From NCBI GenBank assembly GCA_944381295.1, contig CALWKP010000012.1, forward strand, positions 1 to 6,118: DNA of 6,118 bases, given 5' to 3'. Each line of letters starts with the position of its first letter. Within the stretch, counting starts at the first letter, position 1. The notes beneath the pieces were generated by a model. It saw only the letters and a program-made list of their open reading frames with translations. It searched no databases and was not told the DNA's origin. The position numbers were made by a program, and so were the translations under genes. Source of the DNA: an uncultured Clostridia bacterium (GTDB lineage: Bacteria; Bacillota; Clostridia; Oscillospirales; Acutalibacteraceae). Positions 1 to 6,090 of the stretch are shown here, piece after piece.

Positions 1-378
1 AGCCACAGGCTCCGCCGGTGCAGGTTTGGTTTCTGCATTCAGCTTTGCCCGCAGCGATTGAATTTCTTTCTTTAAACGTTCCACCTCACGGCGGGATTCT
101 TCGGTTTCCAGACGCGCACGCGAGGAATCTTCGAGGTAATCCTTGATCTGGGAACGCAGGTTATCCGCTGCCGCCGACGCGCGATGGGATTCGTCACAAA
201 ATCCCAACGCAGCAATAATGGCTGCCATTGTCAGGGATACCCTGGAATTTTTTTCTGTAATTTCCTGAATTGCTTTTTCTACTTCGTCGCCGATCGACCG
301 GATATAATTTTCGGTATCCTCCGAGGCGATGGCGCATTCCGTGCCGCAGATCGTCAAGCGGACCCTGTTTTTACTCAA
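1..378 (-). CDS. zapA: cell division protein ZapA, 5' part only (cut by window edge)
   Basis: ZapA binds FtsZ and promotes bundling and stability of the cytoplasmic Z-ring during division. Read on the minus strand, 126 codons are open from a TTG at 378-376 to the left edge, with no stop reached. The N-terminus (KNRVRLTICGTECAIASED) has the short beta-strand pattern around an ICG motif typical of Firmicutes ZapA. It is followed by the helix with NYIRSIGDEVEKAIQEI, the helix SLTMAAIIAALGFCDESHR (residues 48-66), and a charged coiled-coil stretch at about residues 70-113. The tail visible to residue 126 is Ala/Pro-rich (KPAPAEPVA) and longer than in compact ZapA proteins such as that of Bacillus subtilis. 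The TTG start is chosen because AGGAGG (minus strand, 392-387) lies 8 nt upstream and no in-frame ATG precedes the conserved strand. The family call rests on recognised pattern and domain order, not on a search. Confidence 0.88.
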   Translation of the reverse strand, partial: MSKNRVRLTICGTECAIASEDTENYIRSIGDEVEKAIQEITEKNSRVSLTMAAIIAALGFCDESHRASAAADNLRSQIKDYLEDSSRARLETEESRREVERLKKEIQSLRAKLNAETKPAPAEPVA

Positions 379-456
379 ATGGAGTTCCTCCTTTTCCAAG
401 CCTCTGCATAGGCATTTGTTCCAGGCTCGCGTAGCGCAGCTTGTACAATTATCTCT

Positions 457-484
457 ATTATACGGCATCTGTGTAGATTTTGAA
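457..484 (-). promoter_or_regulatory. predicted sigma-A promoter for zapA
   Basis: On the minus strand a perfect TATAAT (462-457) is preceded, with a 16-nt spacer, by TTCAAA (484-479), a 4/6 match to TTGACA. Transcription would start near 450, giving a leader of about 70 nt before the TTG start of zapA. It is the only good minus-strand promoter I found in the gap between the divergent genes. Confidence 0.6.
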
Positions 485-598
485 AGAGATTTCTCTACTT
501 TTTCCACGTACCTCTGTTAAACGGCAGAATAGAATGTATTGTCTATTTTTCACAAAAAATATTCCCGCGACATTCCTAACAAATCAGGAGGAATGCGG

Positions 599-679
599 AT
601 GGAAATGTGTCGATTTTGCCGAAATCCCCGTCAGTTTGCACAAGGAACACCGAAGGCCATGCGTGTGAATTCTGATTGA
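599..679 (+). CDS. possible 26-aa small ORF upstream of glgP (uncertain)
   Basis: A perfect AGGAGG (586-591) sits 7 nt before the ATG at 599. The frame gives a basic 26-residue peptide starting MEMCRFCRNPRQFAQ and ending MRVNSD, with one CxxC pair (Cys4, Cys7). Two further in-frame ATGs (593 and 605) flank the chosen start; 599 has the best spacing. The stop codon (677-679) lies inside the -35 box of the glgP promoter, so this ORF would have to be transcribed from farther upstream. I see no convincing plus-strand promoter in 480-585. I do not recognise the peptide. It could be a small protein, a translated leader, or a chance combination of a purine-rich site and an ATG. Confidence 0.25.
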   Translation: MEMCRFCRNPRQFAQGTPKAMRVNSD

Positions 680-704
680 AAAAAATCCCGCAGAAGTATA
701 TAAT
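676..704 (+). promoter_or_regulatory. predicted sigma-A promoter for glgP
   Basis: TTGAAA (676-681) and a perfect TATAAT (699-704) are separated by exactly 17 nt, a near-consensus housekeeping promoter. The start point would lie near 711, giving a leader of about 90 nt before the glgP ATG. No convincing CcpA (cre) site overlaps it. Confidence 0.8.
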
Positions 705-744
705 TGAAAGAGATAAAGCCAAGAATGAATGATAGAGGCAATGA

Positions 745-778
745 TCGCGCCGGTCCATGAGAAGAAAGCGTGGCGCGA
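745..778 (+). promoter_or_regulatory. GC-rich inverted repeat in the glgP leader
   Basis: TCGCGCC (745-751) and GGCGCGA (772-778) are perfect 7-bp arms, extended inward by one G-T pair (752 with 771), around an 18-nt loop. The repeat lies in the predicted 5' leader, 10 nt before the ribosome binding site at 789-794. Four T residues follow one base after the 3' arm, too few for a confident terminator. It could be a leader hairpin affecting translation or mRNA stability, a weak attenuator, or a protein operator. No known riboswitch is recognisable here. Confidence 0.4.
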
Positions 779-801
779 GTTTTCAAGGAAGGAGTCTCCC
801 T

Positions 802-3276
802 ATGAATTATAAACAGCCAGTGAAAAAGATCCAATTGGAGATCGAAGAGAAGCTGACCCATAATTTTGGAGTCAGCCTGGAAAATGCCACGGACGAACAG
901 TATTACAAAGCTGTGGCGTTGATTGTGCGTGAAATGCTGACAAAAGGCCGCAAAGAATTCAAAGATCGTGCGGAACAGACGAACACCAAGACGATTTACT
1001 ATTTGTGCATGGAATTCCTTTTGGGCAGGTCGCTGAAGAACAACCTGTGCAACCTAGGCCTGGAGGAAGATTTCCGGGAAGCCCTGGAAGGGATGGGTAT
1101 CAAACTGGAAGCGCTGTATGAACAGGAACCGGATGCTGGTCTTGGCAACGGCGGCCTGGGCAGACTGGCAGCATGTTTTATGGACGGTCTGGCATCGCAG
1201 GGATATCCGGCGATGGGGTATTCTCTGCGATATGAATATGGGATTTTCCGTCAGAAGCTGGTAGACGGCTGGCAGACCGAGCTTCCGGACTTCTGGCTGC
1301 CGGGCGGTGAGATCTGGTTGCAGCCTGCACCGGAAAAAGCGGTGGAAGTCCATTTTGACGGACATATCGAAGAGAGCTGGTACAACCAGTACCATGTGGT
1401 GAACCATAAGGATTACACCAAAGTGATCGCTACACCGTATGACCTGTATATTTCGGGACAGGATGGCAAAGGTGTGAGCTGCCTGCGTATCTGGAAAGCG
1501 ACCAGCGCAGATTTCAACATGAAACTGTTCAACAGCGGGGATTATATGCGCGCAATCGAACAGAATGCCATGGCGGAGGTCATCACGAAAGTATTGTATC
1601 CGGAGGATAATCATCTGGAAGGCAAAAGCCTGCGCCTGATGCAGCAGTATTTCCTGGTTTCGGCAACGATCCAGGATATTATCCGCCGCCACCTGTTCAA
1701 GCACAGCACGCTGGATAACCTGCCGGAATTGGCGGCGATCCATCTGAATGATACGCATCCTGTGCTTGCAGTAGCAGAAATGATGCGTGTGATGCTGGAT
1801 GAATGCGGATATGGATGGGACGACGCCTGGAATATCGTTACCCGTACCGTAGCGTACACCAACCATACCGTCATGTCGGAAGCATTGGAATGCTGGAGCG
1901 TAGACCTGTTCAAACTCCGTCTGCCGAGAATTTACCAGATCATTGAGGAGATCAACCGCAGGTTCTGTGCAGAGATGCACGCCAAAGGTGTAGACGGATA
2001 TAAAGTCGGGCGTATGGCCCCGCTGAACGACGGGTATGTCAAGATGGCAAACCTTGCGGTAGTCAGCAGCCATTCGGTCAACGGCGTATCGCAGCTGCAC
2101 AGCGATATCCTTAAAGAGTCGGTGTTCCATGACTTTTATACGGTGATGCCGGAGAAGTTTAAGAATGTGACCAATGGTATCGCGCATCGCAGGTGGCTGA
2201 ACCAGTCGAACCCGAAACTCGCTTCCCTGATTACCGAATTGATCGGGAATGGGTATATCCACGATGCAGAGGAACTGAAAAAACTCGAACCCTACCAGAA
2301 CGATACAGCGGTATTGGATCGTTTGGCAGAGATCAAACGTCAGAATAAACTGCGCCTGGCGGAATATATCAAGAAAGAAAATGACATTATTGTAGACCCG
2401 TCGTCTATTTTTGATGTACAGGTCAAACGGATGCATGAATATAAACGTCAGCACCTGAACGCACTGCACATCCTGTCACTGTACCAGTGGCTGCGCGATA
2501 ATCCCAATGCAGAATTTACTCCTCATACCTTTATTTTTGGTGCGAAATCTGCGGCAGGATATTATTTTGCGAAAGAAATGATCCGGTTTATTTATGATCT
2601 CGGCAAAACGATCAACAGTGATCCGCGTGTGAACGATAAACTGAAAGTGGTTTACCTGGAAGATTACCGTGTGACCCTGGCAGAACTTTTGATTCCTGCA
2701 GCAGAAATCAGTGAACAGATTTCTCTGGCGGGTACGGAGGCTTCCGGGACCAGCAATATGAAGTTCATGATTAATGGTGCGGTAACGCTTGGAACGATGG
2801 ATGGGGCGAATGTGGAAATTCATGAAGCGGTCGGCGAGGACAATATCCTGATTTTCGGCATGAACACACGTGAAGTCAATAATCTCAAAGCGAGCGGTTA
2901 CCGGCCGAAAGTGTTCTACGATAATAACCCGGTGATCCACAGGGCACTTGACGAACTGAATGTTGGGTTCCAGGGAGTCCAGTTCCGGGATATCTTTAAT
3001 TCTCTGACACAGCAGGATCCGTATATGGTTCTGGCAGATTTTGATTCTTATGCGAACGCGCAGAAAAAAGCAGTGGAATTGTATCAAGATCAGAGGCTGT
3101 GGAATAAAATGGGCCTGGTGAATATTGCGAATGCCGGAAGGTTTGCCGCAGACCGTGCAATCCGCGATTATGCGCAGAATATTTGGAATGCGACCCCGGT
3201 TCCAGAGATGCCAAAGACAGCTCAGGAATCCGCTAAAGAACCCGTAAAAAAATTATTTGCTAAGAAAAAGCGCTAA
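802..3276 (+). CDS. glgP: glycogen phosphorylase (alpha-glucan phosphorylase, GT35)
   Basis: This enzyme cleaves terminal alpha-1,4-linked glucose from glycogen or maltodextrin with inorganic phosphate, giving glucose-1-phosphate. It is cytoplasmic and depends on pyridoxal phosphate (PLP). At 824 aa it is full length for the family. Visible signatures in order: YLCMEFLLGRSL near residue 70; GNGGLGRLAACFMDG (from residue 115); LNDTHPVLAVAEMMR; AYTNHTVMSEAL with His355 at the position of the catalytic-site His of muscle phosphorylase; VKRMHEYKRQ (541-550), contributing phosphate and PLP contacts; and EASGTSNMKF with the PLP lysine at Lys654, followed by GTMDGANVEI. The ATG at 802 is chosen over an in-frame ATG at 757 because GGAAGGAG ends 7 nt upstream and the earlier start lacks such a site. 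The last 25 or so residues form an Ala/Pro/Lys-rich tail ending in KKLFAKKKR, beyond the usual end of the fold. It has its own promoter and is followed by a palindromic element and a GH13 gene. The family assignment is very secure. Confidence 0.98.
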   Translation: MNYKQPVKKIQLEIEEKLTHNFGVSLENATDEQYYKAVALIVREMLTKGRKEFKDRAEQTNTKTIYYLCMEFLLGRSLKNNLCNLGLEEDFREALEGMGIKLEALYEQEPDAGLGNGGLGRLAACFMDGLASQGYPAMGYSLRYEYGIFRQKLVDGWQTELPDFWLPGGEIWLQPAPEKAVEVHFDGHIEESWYNQYHVVNHKDYTKVIATPYDLYISGQDGKGVSCLRIWKATSADFNMKLFNSGDYMRAIEQNAMAEVITKVLYPEDNHLEGKSLRLMQQYFLVSATIQDIIRRHLFKHSTLDNLPELAAIHLNDTHPVLAVAEMMRVMLDECGYGWDDAWNIVTRTVAYTNHTVMSEALECWSVDLFKLRLPRIYQIIEEINRRFCAEMHAKGVDGYKVGRMAPLNDGYVKMANLAVVSSHSVNGVSQLHSDILKESVFHDFYTVMPEKFKNVTNGIAHRRWLNQSNPKLASLITELIGNGYIHDAEELKKLEPYQNDTAVLDRLAEIKRQNKLRLAEYIKKENDIIVDPSSIFDVQVKRMHEYKRQHLNALHILSLYQWLRDNPNAEFTPHTFIFGAKSAAGYYFAKEMIRFIYDLGKTINSDPRVNDKLKVVYLEDYRVTLAELLIPAAEISEQISLAGTEASGTSNMKFMINGAVTLGTMDGANVEIHEAVGEDNILIFGMNTREVNNLKASGYRPKVFYDNNPVIHRALDELNVGFQGVQFRDIFNSLTQQDPYMVLADFDSYANAQKKAVELYQDQRLWNKMGLVNIANAGRFAADRAIRDYAQNIWNATPVPEMPKTAQESAKEPVKKLFAKKKR

Positions 3277-3291
3277 GCTTCCGGAATACCG

Positions 3292-3421
3292 GGACGAGCG
3301 CAGGGTCCCAAAGCCCCTTTCACGCCGGAATCCGGCGTGAAAGGGAGCGGCGGGATGAATACCCGCCGGGCAACGCCCCGCCCGCAAGGCGGGGCGTTTG
3401 CTTTGGGACCCTGCGCCGTCC
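3292..3421. repeat. palindromic intergenic element with four-way-junction (cloverleaf) folding
   Basis: A perfect 17-bp outer inverted repeat (3298-3314 with 3400-3416) is extended by five more pairs (3292-3296 with 3417-3421) past a single unpaired A at 3297. Inside it, three perfect hairpins follow almost without gaps: H1 3315-3345 (14 to 15-bp arms, 3-nt loop), H2 3348-3368 (7-bp arms, loop ATGAATA) and H3 3372-3398 (11-bp arms, loop CGCAA). Only six bases at the junction are unpaired. No protein reading of this stretch is credible. It could be a structured RNA, a mobile palindromic repeat such as a MITE or REP-like unit, or an elaborate processing or termination signal between glgP and the GH13 gene. 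The pairing is read directly; the function is unknown. Confidence 0.85.
3372..3405 (+). terminator. possible intrinsic terminator/attenuator after glgP (hairpin H3)
   Basis: AACGCCCCGCC (3372-3382) pairs perfectly with GGCGGGGCGTT (3388-3398) around the loop CGCAA. The tail TTTGCTTT, counted from the end of the stem, is a broken U-tract. The GC-rich 11-bp stem suits a terminator, but the tract is interrupted by GC, so readthrough is likely. The same tail forms the start of the 3' arm of the outer stem of the larger element. With no evident promoter before the next gene, partial termination would give less GH13 message than glgP message. Confidence 0.45.
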
Positions 3422-3481
3422 AGCCGGGAGGGACCCGACAGTTTTCCCCCAAAACGGAACGATCCAAGGAGGTAAATCCCT

Positions 3482-5374
3482 ATGTTCAATTCCCGAAACC
3501 CTGCCTACCGTACGCCGATGGGAGCAGTAGCCGCCGGGACCAATATCCATTTCAAAATCACAATGCAGCGCGATCAGCGTTGTTCCGGAGCGCGTCTGGT
3601 AGTGATCGAAGACCGGACAGGCGCACAGCAGCGGAATTCGATGTTCTGGTGTGGAATGAATGGAGATTTTGCGGAATGGTGGGAATGTGACTATGCGCCG
3701 GAACGGGAAGGACTGTACTTTTACTATTTTGAAGTAGATACCCTGTGGGGACTGCAACGGATTTCGAGGACGTTTGGCGGGGAAGGAATCCTGGGAGGAA
3801 AAGATTCCTGGCAGCTGACGGTATATCGGTCGGATTTTCAAACACCGGATTGGCTGGCCGGAGGGATTATGTACCAGATTTTTCCGGACCGTTTTTCTAT
3901 GTCGGGCGAAGAAAAAGAAGGAGTCCCCTCGGACCGCCGTTTTCATCAGGTGTGGGGGGAACAGCCACAATGGGAACCGGATGAAACCGGAGAGATCACA
4001 AACCGGGATTATTTTGGTGGAGATTTAAATGGAATCAGCCAAAAATTGGATTACTTAGAGTCTCTGGGCGTAACCTGCATTTATTTGAATCCGATTTTTG
4101 AATCCCATTCCAACCACCGGTACGATACAGCGGATTATTCAAAAATAGATTCGCTCTTGGGCACAGAACAGGATTTTCGCAGATTATGCCGTGAAGCATC
4201 ACGTCACGGGATGCGCGTGATTCTGGATGGCGTGTTCAACCATACAGGGAGCGACAGCGTTTATTTTAACCGGGAAGGAAGATATTCCTCAGACGGAGCC
4301 TACCAGTCCCAGGCATCGCCGTATTATCCGTGGTATACCTTTTCGCAGTGGCCGAACCAGTACGATTGCTGGTGGGGGTTCCAGACACTGCCGAATGTCA
4401 ATGAGTGTAACCCCGAGTACAATGAATATATCAACGGGGAAAACGGGATTATTCGGAAATGGCTGCGCAGTGGAGCAGGCGGCTGGCGGTTGGATGTCGC
4501 GGATGAATTACCGGATGCGTTTATTGATCAGTTGACCGCAGCGGCAAAGGCAGAAAATCCGGAAGCGCTTGTGATGGGCGAGGTGTGGGAAGACGCCTCG
4601 AACAAAAGCGCGTACAATGTGCGGAGACGGTATCTGTTGGGCGGGCAGCTGGACAGTGTGATGAACTATCCGTTCCGGGACGCGATATTGGGATTCCTGA
4701 CAGGGGCAAATCCTGCGGATATGATGGAGATCATCATGAACGTCCTGGAAAATTATCCGCCGCAGGTGATTCGGTTGTTGATGAACCATATCGGGACGCA
4801 CGATACCGAACGTGCGCTGACAGTCTTGGCAGGGGAACCATTGCGTGGGCATGGACGAAAGTGGCAGAGCATGACACACCTGACGAAAGAACGCCGGGAA
4901 TTGGGTTTGCGTTTGCTGCGGCTTGCGGCGCTGATGCAGTATACACTTCCCGGAGTGCCATGTATTTATTACGGGGATGAAGCAGGGATGGAAGGATACC
5001 GTGACCCGTTCAACCGAGGCTGTTATCCATGGGGAAATGAAGACCAGGCGTTATTATCGTGGTATCGGCAGCTTGGGAGCATGCGGAAAGAGCAGGAAGA
5101 CGTGTTGCGGGAAGGCCGGATGTACCCGGTTGCCGCAGGATATAACTGTATGTCATACGTGCGGTATACAAAGCAGAAACGACTTCTGGTGGCGGTCAAT
5201 GCTTGTGGGGAAGAGCGTTGGATTCAGCTTGCAGATGAATGGGAAAACGCAGCGTCAGTATTTGGACCGCGAGCGAAAAACGGATTGCAGCTGCCTCCCT
5301 ATGGTTGTGCTGTTTTGGTGCTGGAGCAGGAACCGATTATGCAGTCAGCAAATAAAAAGTCACATAGGAAATAG
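3482..5374 (+). CDS. GH13 alpha-glucan hydrolase, neopullulanase/cyclomaltodextrinase type
   Basis: A family 13 glycoside hydrolase of 630 aa, likely acting on maltodextrins, cyclodextrins or pullulan-like alpha-glucans. Residues 1 to about 125 form a beta-rich N-terminal domain like the CBM34-type module of neopullulanases (it includes FYYFEVDTLWG). The catalytic barrel begins at GGIMYQIFPDRFS, with FGGDLNGISQKLDYLESLG and YLNPIFESHSNHRYDT. Conserved regions: I, DGVFNH (Asp249 to His254); V, LPNVNE; II, GWRLDVADE with nucleophile Asp338; III, VMGEVWED with acid/base Glu367; IV, NHIGTHDTER with Asp441. The full triad is present, so the enzyme should be active. The C-terminal domain is short and beta-rich. 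There is no signal peptide or membrane segment, so it is probably cytoplasmic. The start is supported by AAGGAGG (3466-3472), 9 nt upstream. It follows glgP in the same direction across the structured element. Exact specificity (neopullulanase, cyclomaltodextrinase, maltogenic amylase or amylopullulanase-like) cannot be set from sequence alone. Confidence 0.93.
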   Translation: MFNSRNPAYRTPMGAVAAGTNIHFKITMQRDQRCSGARLVVIEDRTGAQQRNSMFWCGMNGDFAEWWECDYAPEREGLYFYYFEVDTLWGLQRISRTFGGEGILGGKDSWQLTVYRSDFQTPDWLAGGIMYQIFPDRFSMSGEEKEGVPSDRRFHQVWGEQPQWEPDETGEITNRDYFGGDLNGISQKLDYLESLGVTCIYLNPIFESHSNHRYDTADYSKIDSLLGTEQDFRRLCREASRHGMRVILDGVFNHTGSDSVYFNREGRYSSDGAYQSQASPYYPWYTFSQWPNQYDCWWGFQTLPNVNECNPEYNEYINGENGIIRKWLRSGAGGWRLDVADELPDAFIDQLTAAAKAENPEALVMGEVWEDASNKSAYNVRRRYLLGGQLDSVMNYPFRDAILGFLTGANPADMMEIIMNVLENYPPQVIRLLMNHIGTHDTERALTVLAGEPLRGHGRKWQSMTHLTKERRELGLRLLRLAALMQYTLPGVPCIYYGDEAGMEGYRDPFNRGCYPWGNEDQALLSWYRQLGSMRKEQEDVLREGRMYPVAAGYNCMSYVRYTKQKRLLVAVNACGEERWIQLADEWENAASVFGPRAKNGLQLPPYGCAVLVLEQEPIMQSANKKSHRK

Positions 5375-5408
5375 AGGGAAATTTGCAGGCACATAAAGGG
5401 GGATTGCC

Positions 5409-5768
5409 ATGTATATAATGGGACAAGAACCGTTATCAGATAAAACGGCTCAGGAAATTCGCTTTCTTTTTGCAGAGAGAACAACGGAAAAGGATTTAGC
5501 AGACGCATTTGCTCTGGCAAGCAATCAGTTTTGGTGGGTAGAGGATAATATTTATGATTTTCAAGAAGGCACACCAGAGTATCAGGAGGCTTGCCGAACC
5601 ACTGATGAGTGGTGCAATCTCATGGACGAATACAAGATAAGAATATTTGAAATACTCATTCGAGAAGGTATCTCAATCCCTAAAACTAAGCAGATCGCAG
5701 TATTAGCTCCATTCATGCGGCGGAATGGCTACATAGATGAAAATGGCTGGTGGAGAAAAGGGACTTAA
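5409..5768 (+). CDS. uncharacterised 119-aa protein
   Basis: I do not recognise this protein. It is soluble and probably mostly helical, with no signal peptide or membrane segment. Notable points are an aromatic, acidic centre (QFWWVEDNIYDFQEG, about residues 39-53), TDEWCNLMDEYKIRIFEILIREG as a likely amphipathic helix, and a C-terminal FMRRNGYIDENGWWRKGT. The start at 5409 has GGGGG (5398-5402) 6 nt upstream; the next ATG (5418) is a worse fit. It begins 34 nt after the GH13 stop with no terminator between, so co-transcription is possible. The DNA is more A+T-rich than its neighbour: counted by hand, 5461-5640 is about 43% GC (77/180) against 57% for 4561-4620. The Trp content and complex sequence suggest a real gene. 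The same frame stays open for 35 codons beyond the stop, so the protein may be a shortened form. Confidence 0.7.
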   Translation: MYIMGQEPLSDKTAQEIRFLFAERTTEKDLADAFALASNQFWWVEDNIYDFQEGTPEYQEACRTTDEWCNLMDEYKIRIFEILIREGISIPKTKQIAVLAPFMRRNGYIDENGWWRKGT

Positions 5769-5876
5769 TTTGAAAGGGCCAAATATAAAAATATAGGAAC
5801 AGGAAAGGTCAAAGATACATCGGAAACAGTGCAAGAGGAAAACTCCGCAGAAAATGTTGCAGAAACGGAACAATAA
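5769..5876 (+). pseudogene. possible in-frame remnant or readthrough tail after the 119-aa gene
   Basis: Directly after the TAA at 5766-5768, the same frame runs 35 codons without a stop to a TAA at 5874-5876. The translation, FERAKYKNIGTGKVKDT then an acidic stretch ending NSAENVAETEQ, has the composition of a hydrophilic protein tail. It has no start codon or ribosome binding site of its own near the beginning. It may be the former C-terminus of the 119-aa protein cut off by a nonsense change, the end of a different decayed gene, a readthrough product, or chance. A 35-codon open run alone is not strong evidence; the composition and exact frame continuity are what draw attention. Confidence 0.3.
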
Positions 5877-5901
5877 ATTTTACAGAAATTTGAAAAAAGT
5901 C

Positions 5902-5930
5902 TTGCAAAAACAAGATTTATGTGCTATTAT
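5902..5930 (+). promoter_or_regulatory. predicted sigma-A promoter for the tRNA-Arg gene
   Basis: TTGCAA (5902-5907) and TATTAT (5925-5930) are spaced by exactly 17 nt, and TG at 5922-5923 forms an extended -10 (TGC before TATTAT). The predicted start, near 5937, is about 24 nt before the mature tRNA 5' end. This makes the tRNA an independent transcription unit. Confidence 0.75.
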
Positions 5931-5937
5931 AGTTAGG

Positions 5938-5956
5938 CAGCTTCAAGAGGAAGCTG
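5938..5956 (+). other. hairpin in the tRNA precursor leader
   Basis: CAGCTTC (5938-5944) and GAAGCTG (5950-5956) form a perfect 7-bp stem with loop AAGAG. The hairpin begins at the predicted transcription start and ends 4 nt before the tRNA acceptor stem, so it would fold almost the entire 5' leader that RNase P removes. Confidence 0.6.
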
Positions 5957-5960
5957 ATAT

Positions 5961-6037
5961 GCGCTGGTAGCTCAGCTGGATAGAGTGTCTGACTACGAAT
6001 CAGAAGGTCAGGGGTTCGAGTCCCTTCCAGCGCGCCA
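5961..6037 (+). tRNA. tRNA-Arg, anticodon ACG, CCA encoded
   Basis: The cloverleaf is complete. The acceptor stem GCGCTGG (5961-5967) pairs with CCAGCGC (6027-6033). The D stem is GCTC/GAGT. The anticodon stem TCTGA/TCAGA holds the loop CTACGAA, with ACG at 5995-5997. The variable loop has 5 nt, and the T arm is AGGGG, TTCGAGT, CCCTT. G6034 is the discriminator base and CCA (6035-6037) is encoded. ACG is normally edited to ICG by TadA, so this tRNA should read CGU, CGC and CGA arginine codons. It has its own promoter and terminator. Nothing suggests a broken or suppressor form. Confidence 0.97.
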
Positions 6038-6040
6038 AGA

Positions 6041-6090
6041 AAAACCGCACCAGAAAGCCATTTTTCGGCATCGGGTGCGGTTTTCTTTTT
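6041..6090 (+). terminator. intrinsic terminator of the tRNA-Arg unit
   Basis: AAAACCGCACC (6041-6051) pairs perfectly over 11 bp with GGTGCGGTTTT (6074-6084). The tail TTTTCTTTTT supplies the U-tract. The loop is 22 nt. The stem starts 3 nt after the tRNA CCA. The A-run on the 5' side could also let it work for a transcript arriving from the right on the minus strand. Confidence 0.9.

Noticed and set aside
393..456. Possible hairpin in the zapA leader
   Set aside because: Only 3 to 4-bp imperfect arms can be drawn (GCCT/AGGC), which is expected by chance in this length.
515..530. Possible CcpA (cre) operator around TGTTAAACGGCAGAAT
   Set aside because: It lacks the two-fold symmetry and central bases of a cre site, and it lies about 150 nt upstream of the glgP promoter.
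480..668. 62-codon TTG-start frame in the zapA-glgP gap
   Set aside because: It has no ribosome binding site, and its composition is not protein-like. It crosses the better-supported 599-679 frame.
757..801. Upstream in-frame ATG giving GlgP 15 extra residues
   Set aside because: No Shine-Dalgarno precedes it, and the extra residues overlap the leader inverted repeat. The ATG at 802 has GGAAGGAG at good spacing.
1054..2469. Long 471-codon minus-strand open frame opposite glgP
   Set aside because: It lies wholly within a certain glgP gene, has no ribosome binding site or promoter of its own, and gives a Cys/His/Arg-rich translation typical of an antisense shadow. The shorter minus-strand frames at 1611-1913 and 2476-3087 are rejected for the same reason.
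3292..3421. Cloverleaf shape as a tRNA or tRNA-like gene
   Set aside because: The outer stem is far too long, the loops lack D, anticodon and T-loop features, and there is no TTCGA-type T loop.
3253..3970. Several open frames on both strands across the glgP-GH13 gap and the GH13 N-terminus
   Set aside because: They translate the palindromic element (Pro/Arg/Gly-rich) or shadow the GH13 gene, and none has a start signal to rival AAGGAGG before 3482.
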